Below are positions 8,817 through 17,157 of a DNA stretch of 64,000 nucleotides, one piece after another; the first letter of the stretch is position 1, and every line of letters begins with the position of its first letter. Source of the DNA: an uncultured Pirellulaceae bacterium (GTDB taxonomy: Bacteria > Planctomycetota > Planctomycetia > Pirellulales > Pirellulaceae). The notes under the pieces are model-generated. The model saw only the letters and a list, made by a program, of their open reading frames with translations, was not told the origin of the DNA and did not search any database. The DNA is taken from contig CALKCK010000009.1 in the NCBI GenBank assembly GCA_938083195.1, forward strand, positions 248,001 through 312,000. Direction: 5' to 3'. A program made the position numbers and the translations under genes.

Positions 8817-9488
8817 TCACGCTGTATTTTTACCACCTTGATCTTTACCAACAACCGCCCGCACCTGACCCTTTTCCAATCGAAAATGATCAGTTCCCAA
8901 CTGAATTCCCTCTTCGAGATTATGGGTAATATGCAAAACTGTAACCGATTCAGATTGCTGAATTTTTTTCAACAGCTTGGTCAAATTATTTCGAGTATCG
9001 CCATCTAGCGCACTTAAGGGTTCGTCGAGGCACAACAGACGAGGACGAAATGACAATGCCCGAGCAAGAGCCACCCTCTGTCGCTCGCCGCCAGAGAGCC
9101 GTCGCGGATATCGATCAAGAATGGCAGTGATTTCCAAGCTCGAAGCAAGTTCCTCCACCCGCTGATTCCGCTCCGTTTGGCTGAACCCACGAACCTCCAT
9201 CCCGAAAGCAATTTGTCGATGTACTTTCATCGTTGGAAACAAAGAAGAATCTTGTGGCACGTAGCCAATCTGTCGCTGAGCCGGCGGAGTTCGTGTTATC
9301 TCATCACCATCCATCAAAATCTTCCCACCTGCAATTGCCCTCAATCCACAAATGGATTCCAGCAATGTCGTTTTGCCACTGCCTGTCGCTCCCATCAAAA
9401 TCGCGTACGCATTCGATGGAATCTCAAAACTGATCTGACTCAATTCAAAGTCACCTTGGCGAAGAAGTAATTGCTGAACTGAGATCAT
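8817..9488 (-). CDS. ABC transporter ATPase, ModC-like (molybdate/tungstate/sulfate class)
   Basis: This 223-aa ATPase has Walker A GATGSGKTT, the Q-loop in YVPQDSSLFP, the signature LSGGERQRVALARAL and Walker B LLCLDEPLSALD, followed by the switch His in HITHN. Its closest recognisable type is the oxyanion importer ATPase (ModC, WtpC, CysA). It lacks the C-terminal molybdate-binding TOBE domain of ModC. The start codon overlaps the end of the permease gene by 4 bp (ATGA), so the two are translationally coupled. It should energise import of the ligand captured by the binding protein at 10621-12279. Confidence 0.88.
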   Translation of the reverse strand: MISVQQLLLRQGDFELSQISFEIPSNAYAILMGATGSGKTTLLESICGLRAIAGGKILMDGDEITRTPPAQRQIGYVPQDSSLFPTMKVHRQIAFGMEVRGFSQTERNQRVEELASSLEITAILDRYPRRLSGGERQRVALARALSFRPRLLCLDEPLSALDGDTRNNLTKLLKKIQQSESVTVLHITHNLEEGIQLGTDHFRLEKGQVRAVVGKDQGGKNTA

Positions 9489-10420
9489 ACAATTACTCCC
9501 TTGTTTGAGCTCCCACCAAGAGTAATCAAGCGTGTCAAAACAAGAACAATAATCGCCAAAGTCACAAGAATCAGCGACGCCGAAACAGCACCTCTCAGAT
9601 TTCCAAATTGAAAATTAAGATACACAGTCGTCGAAAGCACTTCGGTTTTCATTCTTGCGGTGCCCGCAAAAATCAATATCGGACCAAACTCCCCTAACGA
9701 ACGCGCCCAAGCCAAAGTGAAAGCTGCGACGATGCCACGCCATGCCTGCGGTAACGCGACCAGCGAAAACGCTTGGTAGTGACTCGCGCCAAGAGTGATA
9801 GCCACCCGCTCAGGGCGGTCGTCTATTTGCTCAAATGTATTACGCATCGTTCGAATGGCGAACGCTGCGGCGACCGTAAATTGCGCTAAAATAACCGCAG
9901 GTATCTCATAAGTAATCCCACGTATCCCCGCATAACCGAGCGACGCGAACAAGTCTCCCGTTCGTTGATCAAACCACCGTCCCACTGGGGTTTGAAATAA
10001 AACCAATAAACTAATCCCAACCACCAATGGAGGCAAAACGATTGGAATGTCCAAAAGTGTATCAATAAAATAACGTGCCCAATTAAATAAACGACGACAA
10101 CCAGGTGACCGCTGCCCAAGTCGCTGTGTCATCGACTCTGAACCTAATCTTGCAAGCAAGAAACCGGTGGGGATCGCAACCCACAATGATAGAATCGCCG
10201 CAATGGTGCAAGAAATCAAACTGAGCCAAATCGAAAACCGCACGCGAGCATCTGAAAGCAAACTCGTCATGTCGGACCAATTGGTAAATCGAAAGTCAGC
10301 CACCAACATAGCGATGATCAAAGCAAGATAGAAAACTCCAAAAACCGACATCGTCGTCCAGAATAAACCATCCCACTGAGCTCGCACTTGACGAATCGAT
10401 TTTGGCTTAATTTGTGACAT
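9485..10420 (-). CDS. ABC transporter permease, ModB/WtpB-like
   Basis: This 311-aa integral membrane protein has about six transmembrane segments and the family's cytoplasmic EAA-type loop (ALPQAWRGIVAAFTLAWARS followed by LGEFGP), which docks on the ATPase. Segments such as DIPIVLPPLVVGISLL are characteristic of the molybdate/tungstate/sulfate importer permeases. It overlaps the ATPase gene by 4 bp and follows the binding-protein gene with a 200-bp gap, in which no gene was seen. It forms the membrane channel of the importer. The oxyanion transported is inferred, not shown. Confidence 0.88.
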   Translation of the reverse strand: MSQIKPKSIRQVRAQWDGLFWTTMSVFGVFYLALIIAMLVADFRFTNWSDMTSLLSDARVRFSIWLSLISCTIAAILSLWVAIPTGFLLARLGSESMTQRLGQRSPGCRRLFNWARYFIDTLLDIPIVLPPLVVGISLLVLFQTPVGRWFDQRTGDLFASLGYAGIRGITYEIPAVILAQFTVAAAFAIRTMRNTFEQIDDRPERVAITLGASHYQAFSLVALPQAWRGIVAAFTLAWARSLGEFGPILIFAGTARMKTEVLSTTVYLNFQFGNLRGAVSASLILVTLAIIVLVLTRLITLGGSSNKGVIV

Positions 10421-10620
10421 CAGATTTCAAAAGCACCAAGAATAACGTTGAGCAATGAAATCGGAACCGAGCGGCCTGAGACCACTGCCATCAACACATT
10501 ACTTTTTAAAAACATACAATGCACAAACCACTTCAACCAGTTTCACCGAATTCTCATCTTCGGTCAATTAAGATCATCTGTAAAATAAACTCTGTGTAAG
10601 ATCACGGAGCCTAACAACTC

Positions 10621-12279
10621 TCAGTTCAACACAGGATCTAAGAATCCGTTTTTTTTGAATTGATCCCTTATCTCAGCACGATCGAGCCAATCATAAAGTC
10701 TTTGCATTAATGCCGGGTTGCGAGTCGATTTGGAAATCGCCCAAGGTTGAGTCGCAACACCGACAGTCTTGTCATTGGAAATCGAATACACGTTGACCGC
10801 TTGCAGTGTTTTTGGATCTGCAGCAAGATTCGAACGATAAACAAATGCCGCGTCCAGACCGCCAGCCACCAGTTGACTGATTAACGTCGGCCCCACGTCC
10901 GCTTTGACTGCCGCCTGGCGTTCGATCGTTTGATACAAACTTTCTTTTTCTGACAAAACATTCGACGGGTTACCCGCAGGGCCAGAATACTCACTCAGAA
11001 GTTCACGAGTAAGAAATCCTAAAGCGGAAAACTCAGGATCACAAATTCCAATTCGTAAATTCGAATTCGCTAACGCTAGAGGACTCTCAACATTTGAAGG
11101 CACCGTTTTCGAAACAGCCAATACAATTTCATTTCGACTCAACCGCACAGGATCGTTAAAATACTCCTGCACCTGCCGCAAAAAGGATTCATCACAGGCA
11201 AGATAAGCATCCGGAAAAAGATTCTCATCATCAATACTCCGCATGGCAGCCACTAATTTTCCACATCCCTCCCAGCGAGGGTAGAGGTTTACACCTTCCC
11301 GAATTGCAAATTCCCGAATCGCAGATTCAATAACGGGCGTGAACATCGAACCACAATAAAGATGAATTTCAGGCACCTGCTCCCAATCATCACCAGCCAA
11401 AAACGAGAACCCATAGTTTTCAAACGAAGGCTGGCCCGTTTGATTCGCAGTTAGATACCTTGCAAATTGCAAACTGGCTGTCGGTGACCGAGTCGTGGAC
11501 ACAATACCTAACGCAATTTCGCTTCTTGTTTGGTCGCTCGCATCCACTAACGCACTAATTTTCAAAACTGGCTCTGGACCTGTTTGATTTAACTGACTGA
11601 CTGTCGTATCCCAGATAACAGCGGCATCAAGACTCCCGGCTACCAAAGCCTGCGCGAGTGTCATTACATTTTCAGCATCGGTGGCTTTGCGTTCCTCCAG
11701 CTTATCCAGAACCTTTAAATCAGAAGCAACACCTCGAACTAATTTGCCAACCGCAGCTTGCTCCGAGGCAATCCCAAACTTTACTTCGGGGTTCGACAGC
11801 ATCTCACTGAGGCCGCCCATCGGAATCTCGTTAGAAATCGGAACAGCAATCACGGGACGCTGTTCAGCCACTGAAAATCGCTCGGCAATCACTCCAGCCT
11901 GATAAGCTTTATCCAAAAGTCGGTCGTCGGCAGTGATATAGATATCGGCACCACCGATCAGCCCTGTCTCAAATTCCATTGTAATTTGGCCGGCGAGCTC
12001 TCCCGACCCACCGGTCCGGACTATTTCTACATCCGTTCCGTATTGAGCATTGTATGCGTTCACAATATCTTCAACCGGTTTTGCAATTCCAGCAGCGCAA
12101 TAAATACGAACCGTTTGCCGACTGGCATCACGCATCGCATCTGGCCGGAGTTGAATCGCGAGAACCAACAAAATCACTAACAACAGTCCGGAAGAAACGA
12201 AAGCGATCAGTACTCCCGAAACCCTTCCAAAACGGCTCGTCAACTCCGACTCTCTAAATCTTGATGATGAAATTTTCAA
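10621..12279 (-). CDS. Membrane-anchored tandem periplasmic binding protein (two ModA-like domains)
   Basis: This 552-aa protein starts with a transmembrane anchor (residues about 20-45), followed by two binding-protein domains. Domain 1 (about 55-305) contains VRIYCAAGIAKPVEDIVNAY, TGGSGELAGQI and GGADIYITADDRLLD. Domain 2 (about 315-552) contains IHLYCGSMFTPVIESAI, GCGKLVAAM and PDAYLACDESFLRQV. Both follow the ModA/WtpA pattern for molybdate or tungstate. A single ordinary ModA is about 230-250 residues, so this is a fused duplication. It overlaps the LolD-like ATPase by 4 bp on the 5' side. It probably feeds the ModB/ModC-like importer downstream. A second ligand or cooperative capture is possible. 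Confidence 0.85.
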   Translation of the reverse strand: MKISSSRFRESELTSRFGRVSGVLIAFVSSGLLLVILLVLAIQLRPDAMRDASRQTVRIYCAAGIAKPVEDIVNAYNAQYGTDVEIVRTGGSGELAGQITMEFETGLIGGADIYITADDRLLDKAYQAGVIAERFSVAEQRPVIAVPISNEIPMGGLSEMLSNPEVKFGIASEQAAVGKLVRGVASDLKVLDKLEERKATDAENVMTLAQALVAGSLDAAVIWDTTVSQLNQTGPEPVLKISALVDASDQTRSEIALGIVSTTRSPTASLQFARYLTANQTGQPSFENYGFSFLAGDDWEQVPEIHLYCGSMFTPVIESAIREFAIREGVNLYPRWEGCGKLVAAMRSIDDENLFPDAYLACDESFLRQVQEYFNDPVRLSRNEIVLAVSKTVPSNVESPLALANSNLRIGICDPEFSALGFLTRELLSEYSGPAGNPSNVLSEKESLYQTIERQAAVKADVGPTLISQLVAGGLDAAFVYRSNLAADPKTLQAVNVYSISNDKTVGVATQPWAISKSTRNPALMQRLYDWLDRAEIRDQFKKNGFLDPVLN

Positions 12280-12947
12280 CGAGCTTTCGCTTTCATTAAA
12301 TCAAGATTTTCAATATCAATTACAAGATCCGCAAACGTGGCTGGTGATGTCTCGTGAGTCGCCATCAACACGGCACCTCCATCTTGTGCGTATTCTCTCA
12401 AGACACTAAAGACCAAATCTGAATTGCGATTATCTAAATTGCCCGTCGGTTCATCGGCAATCACCAAAGCGGGCTGGTGCGCGATTGCCCTCGCTAAAGC
12501 AACTCGCTGCCGCTGACCATGACTTAATTCTCTCGGGTAACTGCGGCAACGATCCCCTAAACCTAGCCGGCCAAGCCACTGATTGGCGACTGAGTCACTT
12601 ACACCAGTTGCGATTTTCACGTTGGAGGTCAAATCTAAATACGGAACAAGCTCTAACGTCTGGAATAAATAGCCGATCGAAACAGCCCGCATCTTGGCGC
12701 GTCGCGACGAAGGCAAGGAAAATAGATTACTCCCTTGAAAACGAATTTCCCCGTGACTTGGCGCAAGCATTCCTCCACAAGCAAGCAGCAGAGTCGTTTT
12801 ACCACTTCCACTTGCCCCTTGGACAGCAACAAACTGAGTGGGCGCCATTTCAAAACTACATTTCTCAAAAACACGAACCTCCTGTCCGCGATTCGAAAAC
12901 CTGTGACCAAGATCGCTAACCAAGAGCAAAGGTGATGCATTACTCAT
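12276..12947 (-). CDS. LolD/MacB-type ABC ATPase
   Basis: This 223-aa ATPase has Walker A GASGSGKTT, the signature LSHGQRQRVALARAI and Walker B LVIADEPTGNLD. The EPTGNLD form, with MATHE after it, marks the LolD/FtsE/MacB class that partners FtsX-like permeases rather than importers. It overlaps the FtsX-like gene by 1 bp (TGATG) and the binding-protein gene by 4 bp, so all three are likely co-translated. The probable role is powering mechanotransmission or export with the neighbouring permease. The signature has LSHGQ in place of the usual LSGGQ/E. Confidence 0.9.
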   Translation of the reverse strand: MSNASPLLLVSDLGHRFSNRGQEVRVFEKCSFEMAPTQFVAVQGASGSGKTTLLLACGGMLAPSHGEIRFQGSNLFSLPSSRRAKMRAVSIGYLFQTLELVPYLDLTSNVKIATGVSDSVANQWLGRLGLGDRCRSYPRELSHGQRQRVALARAIAHQPALVIADEPTGNLDNRNSDLVFSVLREYAQDGGAVLMATHETSPATFADLVIDIENLDLMKAKAR

Positions 12948-14143
12948 CAGGAATCCCTCCCGATTAAGTCCGCGGGGTTTTCACCTGCCGCTAACAGAGC
13001 CGGCACGCAACCTCCCAACACAGCCAACAAAAACGCCACGCCCCCAATCGTCATCGCCGCATTCCAATCAAGTGAACTCTTCTGCCCGGTGATCACAAAT
13101 AAACGACTCGCTTGTTCAATCGATGCCAGCATACCGACAGTGACACCCACCACTGCGCCCGTCACAGACAGCAACATCGAACGCACCAAAAACAGCGACG
13201 CTACGCGCCAACGACCGTACCCCACGGCTTGCAAGACACCTATCTCCGACTTCCGTCTCAGCGAATTTAACATCGCCAAGCCAAGCACTGTGAATCCTAA
13301 AAATACCCAAAGAACATTTTGTAACATCAAAAAATTCTCGCGACTCACTGACCGCACGTTAAGACGTGCCTCCGCCATTTCTTCCTTTCGAAGAAAAGAA
13401 GCCTCGTCTGTTATTTTTTCTATTTCGTTGTTTAAAATTACCGAGGATTGCAAACCAGATGCTTCGCACTGTTCGCTTGTGCATTCAATCGCTTCGATAC
13501 GACTAATTTGCTTTGGCAACTCAAAAATCTTCTGAGCTGATTTTAGGTCAATAAACGCCGCAGAATCTTGCCATGTCCCCGAAGCCCGATTGACACGCTG
13601 GACCTTGAACACCTGCTTTGCAATCGTCACTTCTGCTTTCACGTCTCGATCAACGCCAAGCTCTCTCGCCAGTTCGCTGCCCAGCTGAAGTTCACCAACG
13701 GGAATTGATCTCTGCATAGGTGCTTTAGGGCGATCTGGCATCGCAATCGATGCTGACAACCCAACGACTCGACCAATCGACTGCCGATCGCCAGCTGTGC
13801 ACATCACTCGCCGCTCAAGCATTGGAATCAAGTGGTTCAGGGAAGCGCGGTGCTCAATCAATTGCGAAACTAAATTCGCTGCCATCGTGATTTCTGAGTA
13901 CCCACCTTCTAAATGGTAGGCATATTGATCAACCCCTGCCGGTAAAATCACAACGTTGGAACCGATATCACGGACATTACGTCCAATTTCTTTTTGAAAG
14001 CTGGCATCGTTTACTGAAAAATACGCGAGCACACCCGTCACTGAAGCCACAACTAAAACGAAAACCAAACCGCTTTTCCAACGGTACCGCAATTCTCGAA
14101 GGGCTAAATAAAACGGATTCATGGATTCTGTAATTCCAAACAT
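12947..14143 (-). CDS. FtsX/MacB-like ABC permease
   Basis: This 398-aa protein has one N-terminal transmembrane helix (about 22-42), a periplasmic domain of about 215 residues and three C-terminal helices with the FtsX-type loop (RRKSEIGVLQAVGYGRWRV) near the second helix. This topology fits the MacB/LolC type of mechanotransmitting ABC permease. It is the first gene of a tightly overlapping minus-strand set. The substrate is unknown: family members move lipoproteins, peptides or drugs, or control cell-wall enzymes. Its coupling to a ModA-like binding protein is unusual. Confidence 0.88.
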   Translation of the reverse strand: MFGITESMNPFYLALRELRYRWKSGLVFVLVVASVTGVLAYFSVNDASFQKEIGRNVRDIGSNVVILPAGVDQYAYHLEGGYSEITMAANLVSQLIEHRASLNHLIPMLERRVMCTAGDRQSIGRVVGLSASIAMPDRPKAPMQRSIPVGELQLGSELARELGVDRDVKAEVTIAKQVFKVQRVNRASGTWQDSAAFIDLKSAQKIFELPKQISRIEAIECTSEQCEASGLQSSVILNNEIEKITDEASFLRKEEMAEARLNVRSVSRENFLMLQNVLWVFLGFTVLGLAMLNSLRRKSEIGVLQAVGYGRWRVASLFLVRSMLLSVTGAVVGVTVGMLASIEQASRLFVITGQKSSLDWNAAMTIGGVAFLLAVLGGCVPALLAAGENPADLIGRDS

Positions 14144-14391
14144 TGATTCACTGCAAAGATTTCACGTTTTGTCAGTTAAAATCCCTAATAACCAACGAGC
14201 CAATATTCTAGTTTTAATCCAATTTTTTTCGAGCCTCGCACGTTGGAATTTCAAAGAATCCAAGGCAATTTGAACGTTCTCATTGAGACCCAAGATTTTA
14301 GCATTAATATCATAAATATTTTGGTTATGGTAACCTTTAAGCCCGTCCCCCAGTTTACCCTCCTTTGACGCTGCATGTGAAATCAAGCCCA

Positions 14392-15861
14392 ATGAAATCT
14401 CAACAAATTAGCCTACCGCTTTACTTCCGTCATTGCCTTGTCGCGGTAACTTTCGTGAATTGCATTCTGTTTTCGGGACAAACTCACGCCCAATATTCCG
14501 GGCGAGGAGATGATGCCCCCTGGCGGGCCACGGCGGCACAAAAAATTGACCAAAATCGGAAATCCGATTTGCAGATCACAGTGCAGGATCTCGACGGAAA
14601 TAAAATCGAAAACGCAGCTGTTGCTATTCGCATGAAGAAACACGCTTTTAAATTTGGGTCGGCCGTTGACCCAAGATACTTTCTCGAATCTCAAAGCCAA
14701 TACAACGCTGGATACGCAGCCAAAGTTCCAGACATTTTCAACGCCACAACGCTTGAAAATCATTTGAAATGGCGAGCATGGGACGGCGCCTGGGGAAACA
14801 GCTTCGATCAGTCAGTGACACAAGCAGGACTCGATTGGCTCGGTGAGCGTGAAATAGATGTTCGCGGCCATGCAATGATGTGGCCTCGCCGTCAGAGCGT
14901 GCCGGACTCCGTCAGAGCCATCCTAGATATAAGTAATCCAAGTCAGCAAAACCTCCAAGATCTTTACGACCTATCTTTTAACCATATCACGGATATCGGT
15001 ACCGCGGTCAAAGGGAAAGTGTTCTCGTGGGACATGCTTAACGAGCCTCGCACCTCTTTTGACATTGAAGATAAACTCATCGGCTTCACCCCCTCTGGAC
15101 AATCTGCAATCACCAGCCGAACGGACATTCGCAAGCGTTGGTTTGAGGCTGCTCAGGCGGCAGATAACAACGCGAGTATGTTTCTAAACGATTTCGGAAT
15201 CGTTGCCGGCGGTGACACGCTCGACAGCACCATACGGAACAATTATCGCAACGTCCTCACCGATTTAACCACAGCCAACACGCCAATCGATGGTCTCGGA
15301 TTTCAATCTCATTTCAACGAGACCAATCGCCTACCCACAAGCCCAACTAAAATATGGGAACTCCTCGACGAGTTTGCTAACGACTACGACTTGCCAGTTC
15401 ATATTACTGAATTCGACTACAACACGACCAACAAGGAACTCCAAGCTGATTACACCCGTGACTTCATGACAGCCGTCTTCGCCCACGAATCTGTTGAAGC
15501 TTTCATTCTCTGGGGATTCTGGGAAGGAAAAATTAACCACGCCGAAGCCTCTTTATTTGATATCGATTTCAACCCGAATCTTAACGGTGAAGAATATCTC
15601 GACCTCGTTTTTAATCAGTGGTGGACAGAAGAAAATGGACTGTCAAATTTTGATGGCGAATTTGGCACGCGAGGGTTTCTCGGCGAATACGAAATTACAG
15701 TCGACTACCAGGGCAAAACTTATCGACACAGTATTTCACTCGGCTCAGAAGGAAAGAGCTTTATTGTCAGCGTCCCAGAGCCTTCCAGCATTGGAATCTT
15801 AAGCTTGTTTGCCTTACCCCTAATGCGGCGAAAACGGCGACCCCAACCGTTACGACCTTGA
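14392..15861 (+). CDS. Secreted GH10 endo-beta-1,4-xylanase-like enzyme with PEP-CTERM anchor
   Basis: The product has 489 residues from the ATG at 14392; a TTG start at 14365 is less likely. A signal peptide ends near HAQYSG. The segment MKKHAFKFGSAVD is typical of the domain preceding GH10 in bacterial enzymes. The acid/base Glu lies in SWDMLNEPRTS (Glu218) and the nucleophile in VHITEFDYN (Glu340). The C-terminus VPEPSSIGILSLFALPLMRR is a PEP-CTERM sorting signal with a basic tail, implying exosortase processing and surface attachment. The substrate is probably xylan or a related beta-1,4 polymer. Its 3' end overlaps the facing gene by 12 bp. Confidence 0.92.
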   Translation: MKSQQISLPLYFRHCLVAVTFVNCILFSGQTHAQYSGRGDDAPWRATAAQKIDQNRKSDLQITVQDLDGNKIENAAVAIRMKKHAFKFGSAVDPRYFLESQSQYNAGYAAKVPDIFNATTLENHLKWRAWDGAWGNSFDQSVTQAGLDWLGEREIDVRGHAMMWPRRQSVPDSVRAILDISNPSQQNLQDLYDLSFNHITDIGTAVKGKVFSWDMLNEPRTSFDIEDKLIGFTPSGQSAITSRTDIRKRWFEAAQAADNNASMFLNDFGIVAGGDTLDSTIRNNYRNVLTDLTTANTPIDGLGFQSHFNETNRLPTSPTKIWELLDEFANDYDLPVHITEFDYNTTNKELQADYTRDFMTAVFAHESVEAFILWGFWEGKINHAEASLFDIDFNPNLNGEEYLDLVFNQWWTEENGLSNFDGEFGTRGFLGEYEITVDYQGKTYRHSISLGSEGKSFIVSVPEPSSIGILSLFALPLMRRKRRPQPLRP

Positions 15862-17157
15862 AATCAGAAAGAGTGCGAACATCAAAACAAGCCCCGAAAA
15901 AAGAACCAAAATTGTCCACGGCACCGCAATGACTGATTTGCGATCATCAACCGCCAACGCCTCACTCGGTTCGACTGTTTCCTTCTCTCCAACAACGTTG
16001 CTGGAACTTCCCTCAACAACCTCACTCGCTTCCAAATCTAATTCTAAATTGCGGTCAGCATCCAAATCGGCAAGTTCATGGATCACCAAACCACCGCCCA
16101 GCATCACCGGCGGAGCCTGATTAATCTGACCTGCATTTTTCTGCAAAATTTGGGCTACCTCTGCCATCACAAAGGCAGAGTTAGGATCAAAATCAAGACT
16201 CGCTTCCGCTCTTCGCTCCAATGCCTGATCCCACCGATGCAAAACCTGAATACCGTATAGCCAATTCCGATTTAATGAGCACTCACAATCTTGCCCACAA
16301 ATACTCGCTCGCGTAACAATCGCGTCGACCGTAATCTCTGGGCCAGAAAGAACCTCTCCTAAAAGCCGCCCCTGACCATAAAGCACTGCAACGGCGGGTT
16401 GCTCGTGGTCTGTGATCCCCAACGAAGATAGCAACCACTTTTCCTCTGAATGATTTGCCTGCGGCACAATGACAATGGAAGGCCCGGAATCAGTCGGTTT
16501 TTCAAGCGTCCACATCTGATCGTTGACACGTTTCACGGCTGCCATCACTTCGGCCTCAGCCACCGCATCTTTGGATTTATCCCCGGATTGAACAAGCACG
16601 AACACACATAACGCATCGACTACTTTGGAAAAAATTTCATCCCGCGCAGGAGAGGAGACCAACCGCTGCAACCCCTCTTCAAGCTGCGCAGAAGAGGATA
16701 CTGCAATAGAACTATCGGCGGCACCCAAGCGAACCAAATCCATGAGCGGCTTCTGAGTAGCGTTCGGATTCGCCAACTGAATTTGTTTTCCAATATCCGA
16801 GGCTGAATCGTACCAAGCGTATCCTACATTGGAATCAGCTAACTGATTCCGCAATGCTAGATTCCATTTCTCGAATCGTTCGGGCGCGACCGCCGCGGGC
16901 TTCACCAATCGCAGTTGCCAAGATTTTCCGTGCACATTCACAAAGGCAACATCTCGCACGCTGTATTTGCAACGCACCAACTCTTCTGCGACGACCTGCA
17001 TGCGCATGCTCGGTAAAAACAGAAATCCAATGCCAGCAAGCATCAACAAAACCAACTTTGGCAGTCTTGGAATCCAATCGCTCTGGGCATCCACCTCGAG
17101 CGATGCTCGGCTGGTCTTAAAACACTGGTTTGCATTCATGAAGATTTCTAAAATCAT
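15850..17157 (-). CDS. Two-TM membrane protein of unknown function, coupled to the PQQ/LamG gene
   Basis: This 435-aa protein has a hydrophobic segment near residues 30-52, a large extracytoplasmic region, and a C-terminal helix (WTILVLFSGLVLMFALFLIS). I do not recognise a named family. A cysteine cluster reads ICGQDCECSLNRNWLYG (about residues 285-305) and looks like a conserved motif. The region around it (PSIVIVPQAN, AVAVLYGQGRLLGEVL) could be a thioredoxin-like fold, which is only a guess. The ATG at 17157 overlaps the stop of the PQQ/LamG gene by 4 bp (ATGA), which favours this start over an internal ATG at 17139. The two products probably act together at the membrane. Confidence 0.75.
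   Translation of the reverse strand: MILEIFMNANQCFKTSRASLEVDAQSDWIPRLPKLVLLMLAGIGFLFLPSMRMQVVAEELVRCKYSVRDVAFVNVHGKSWQLRLVKPAAVAPERFEKWNLALRNQLADSNVGYAWYDSASDIGKQIQLANPNATQKPLMDLVRLGAADSSIAVSSSAQLEEGLQRLVSSPARDEIFSKVVDALCVFVLVQSGDKSKDAVAEAEVMAAVKRVNDQMWTLEKPTDSGPSIVIVPQANHSEEKWLLSSLGITDHEQPAVAVLYGQGRLLGEVLSGPEITVDAIVTRASICGQDCECSLNRNWLYGIQVLHRWDQALERRAEASLDFDPNSAFVMAEVAQILQKNAGQINQAPPVMLGGGLVIHELADLDADRNLELDLEASEVVEGSSSNVVGEKETVEPSEALAVDDRKSVIAVPWTILVLFSGLVLMFALFLISRS

Noticed and set aside
14162..14392. Minus-strand frame of 76 codons upstream of the FtsX-like gene
   Set aside because: No ribosome site, no recognisable protein content, and it overlaps the start region of the GH10 gene.
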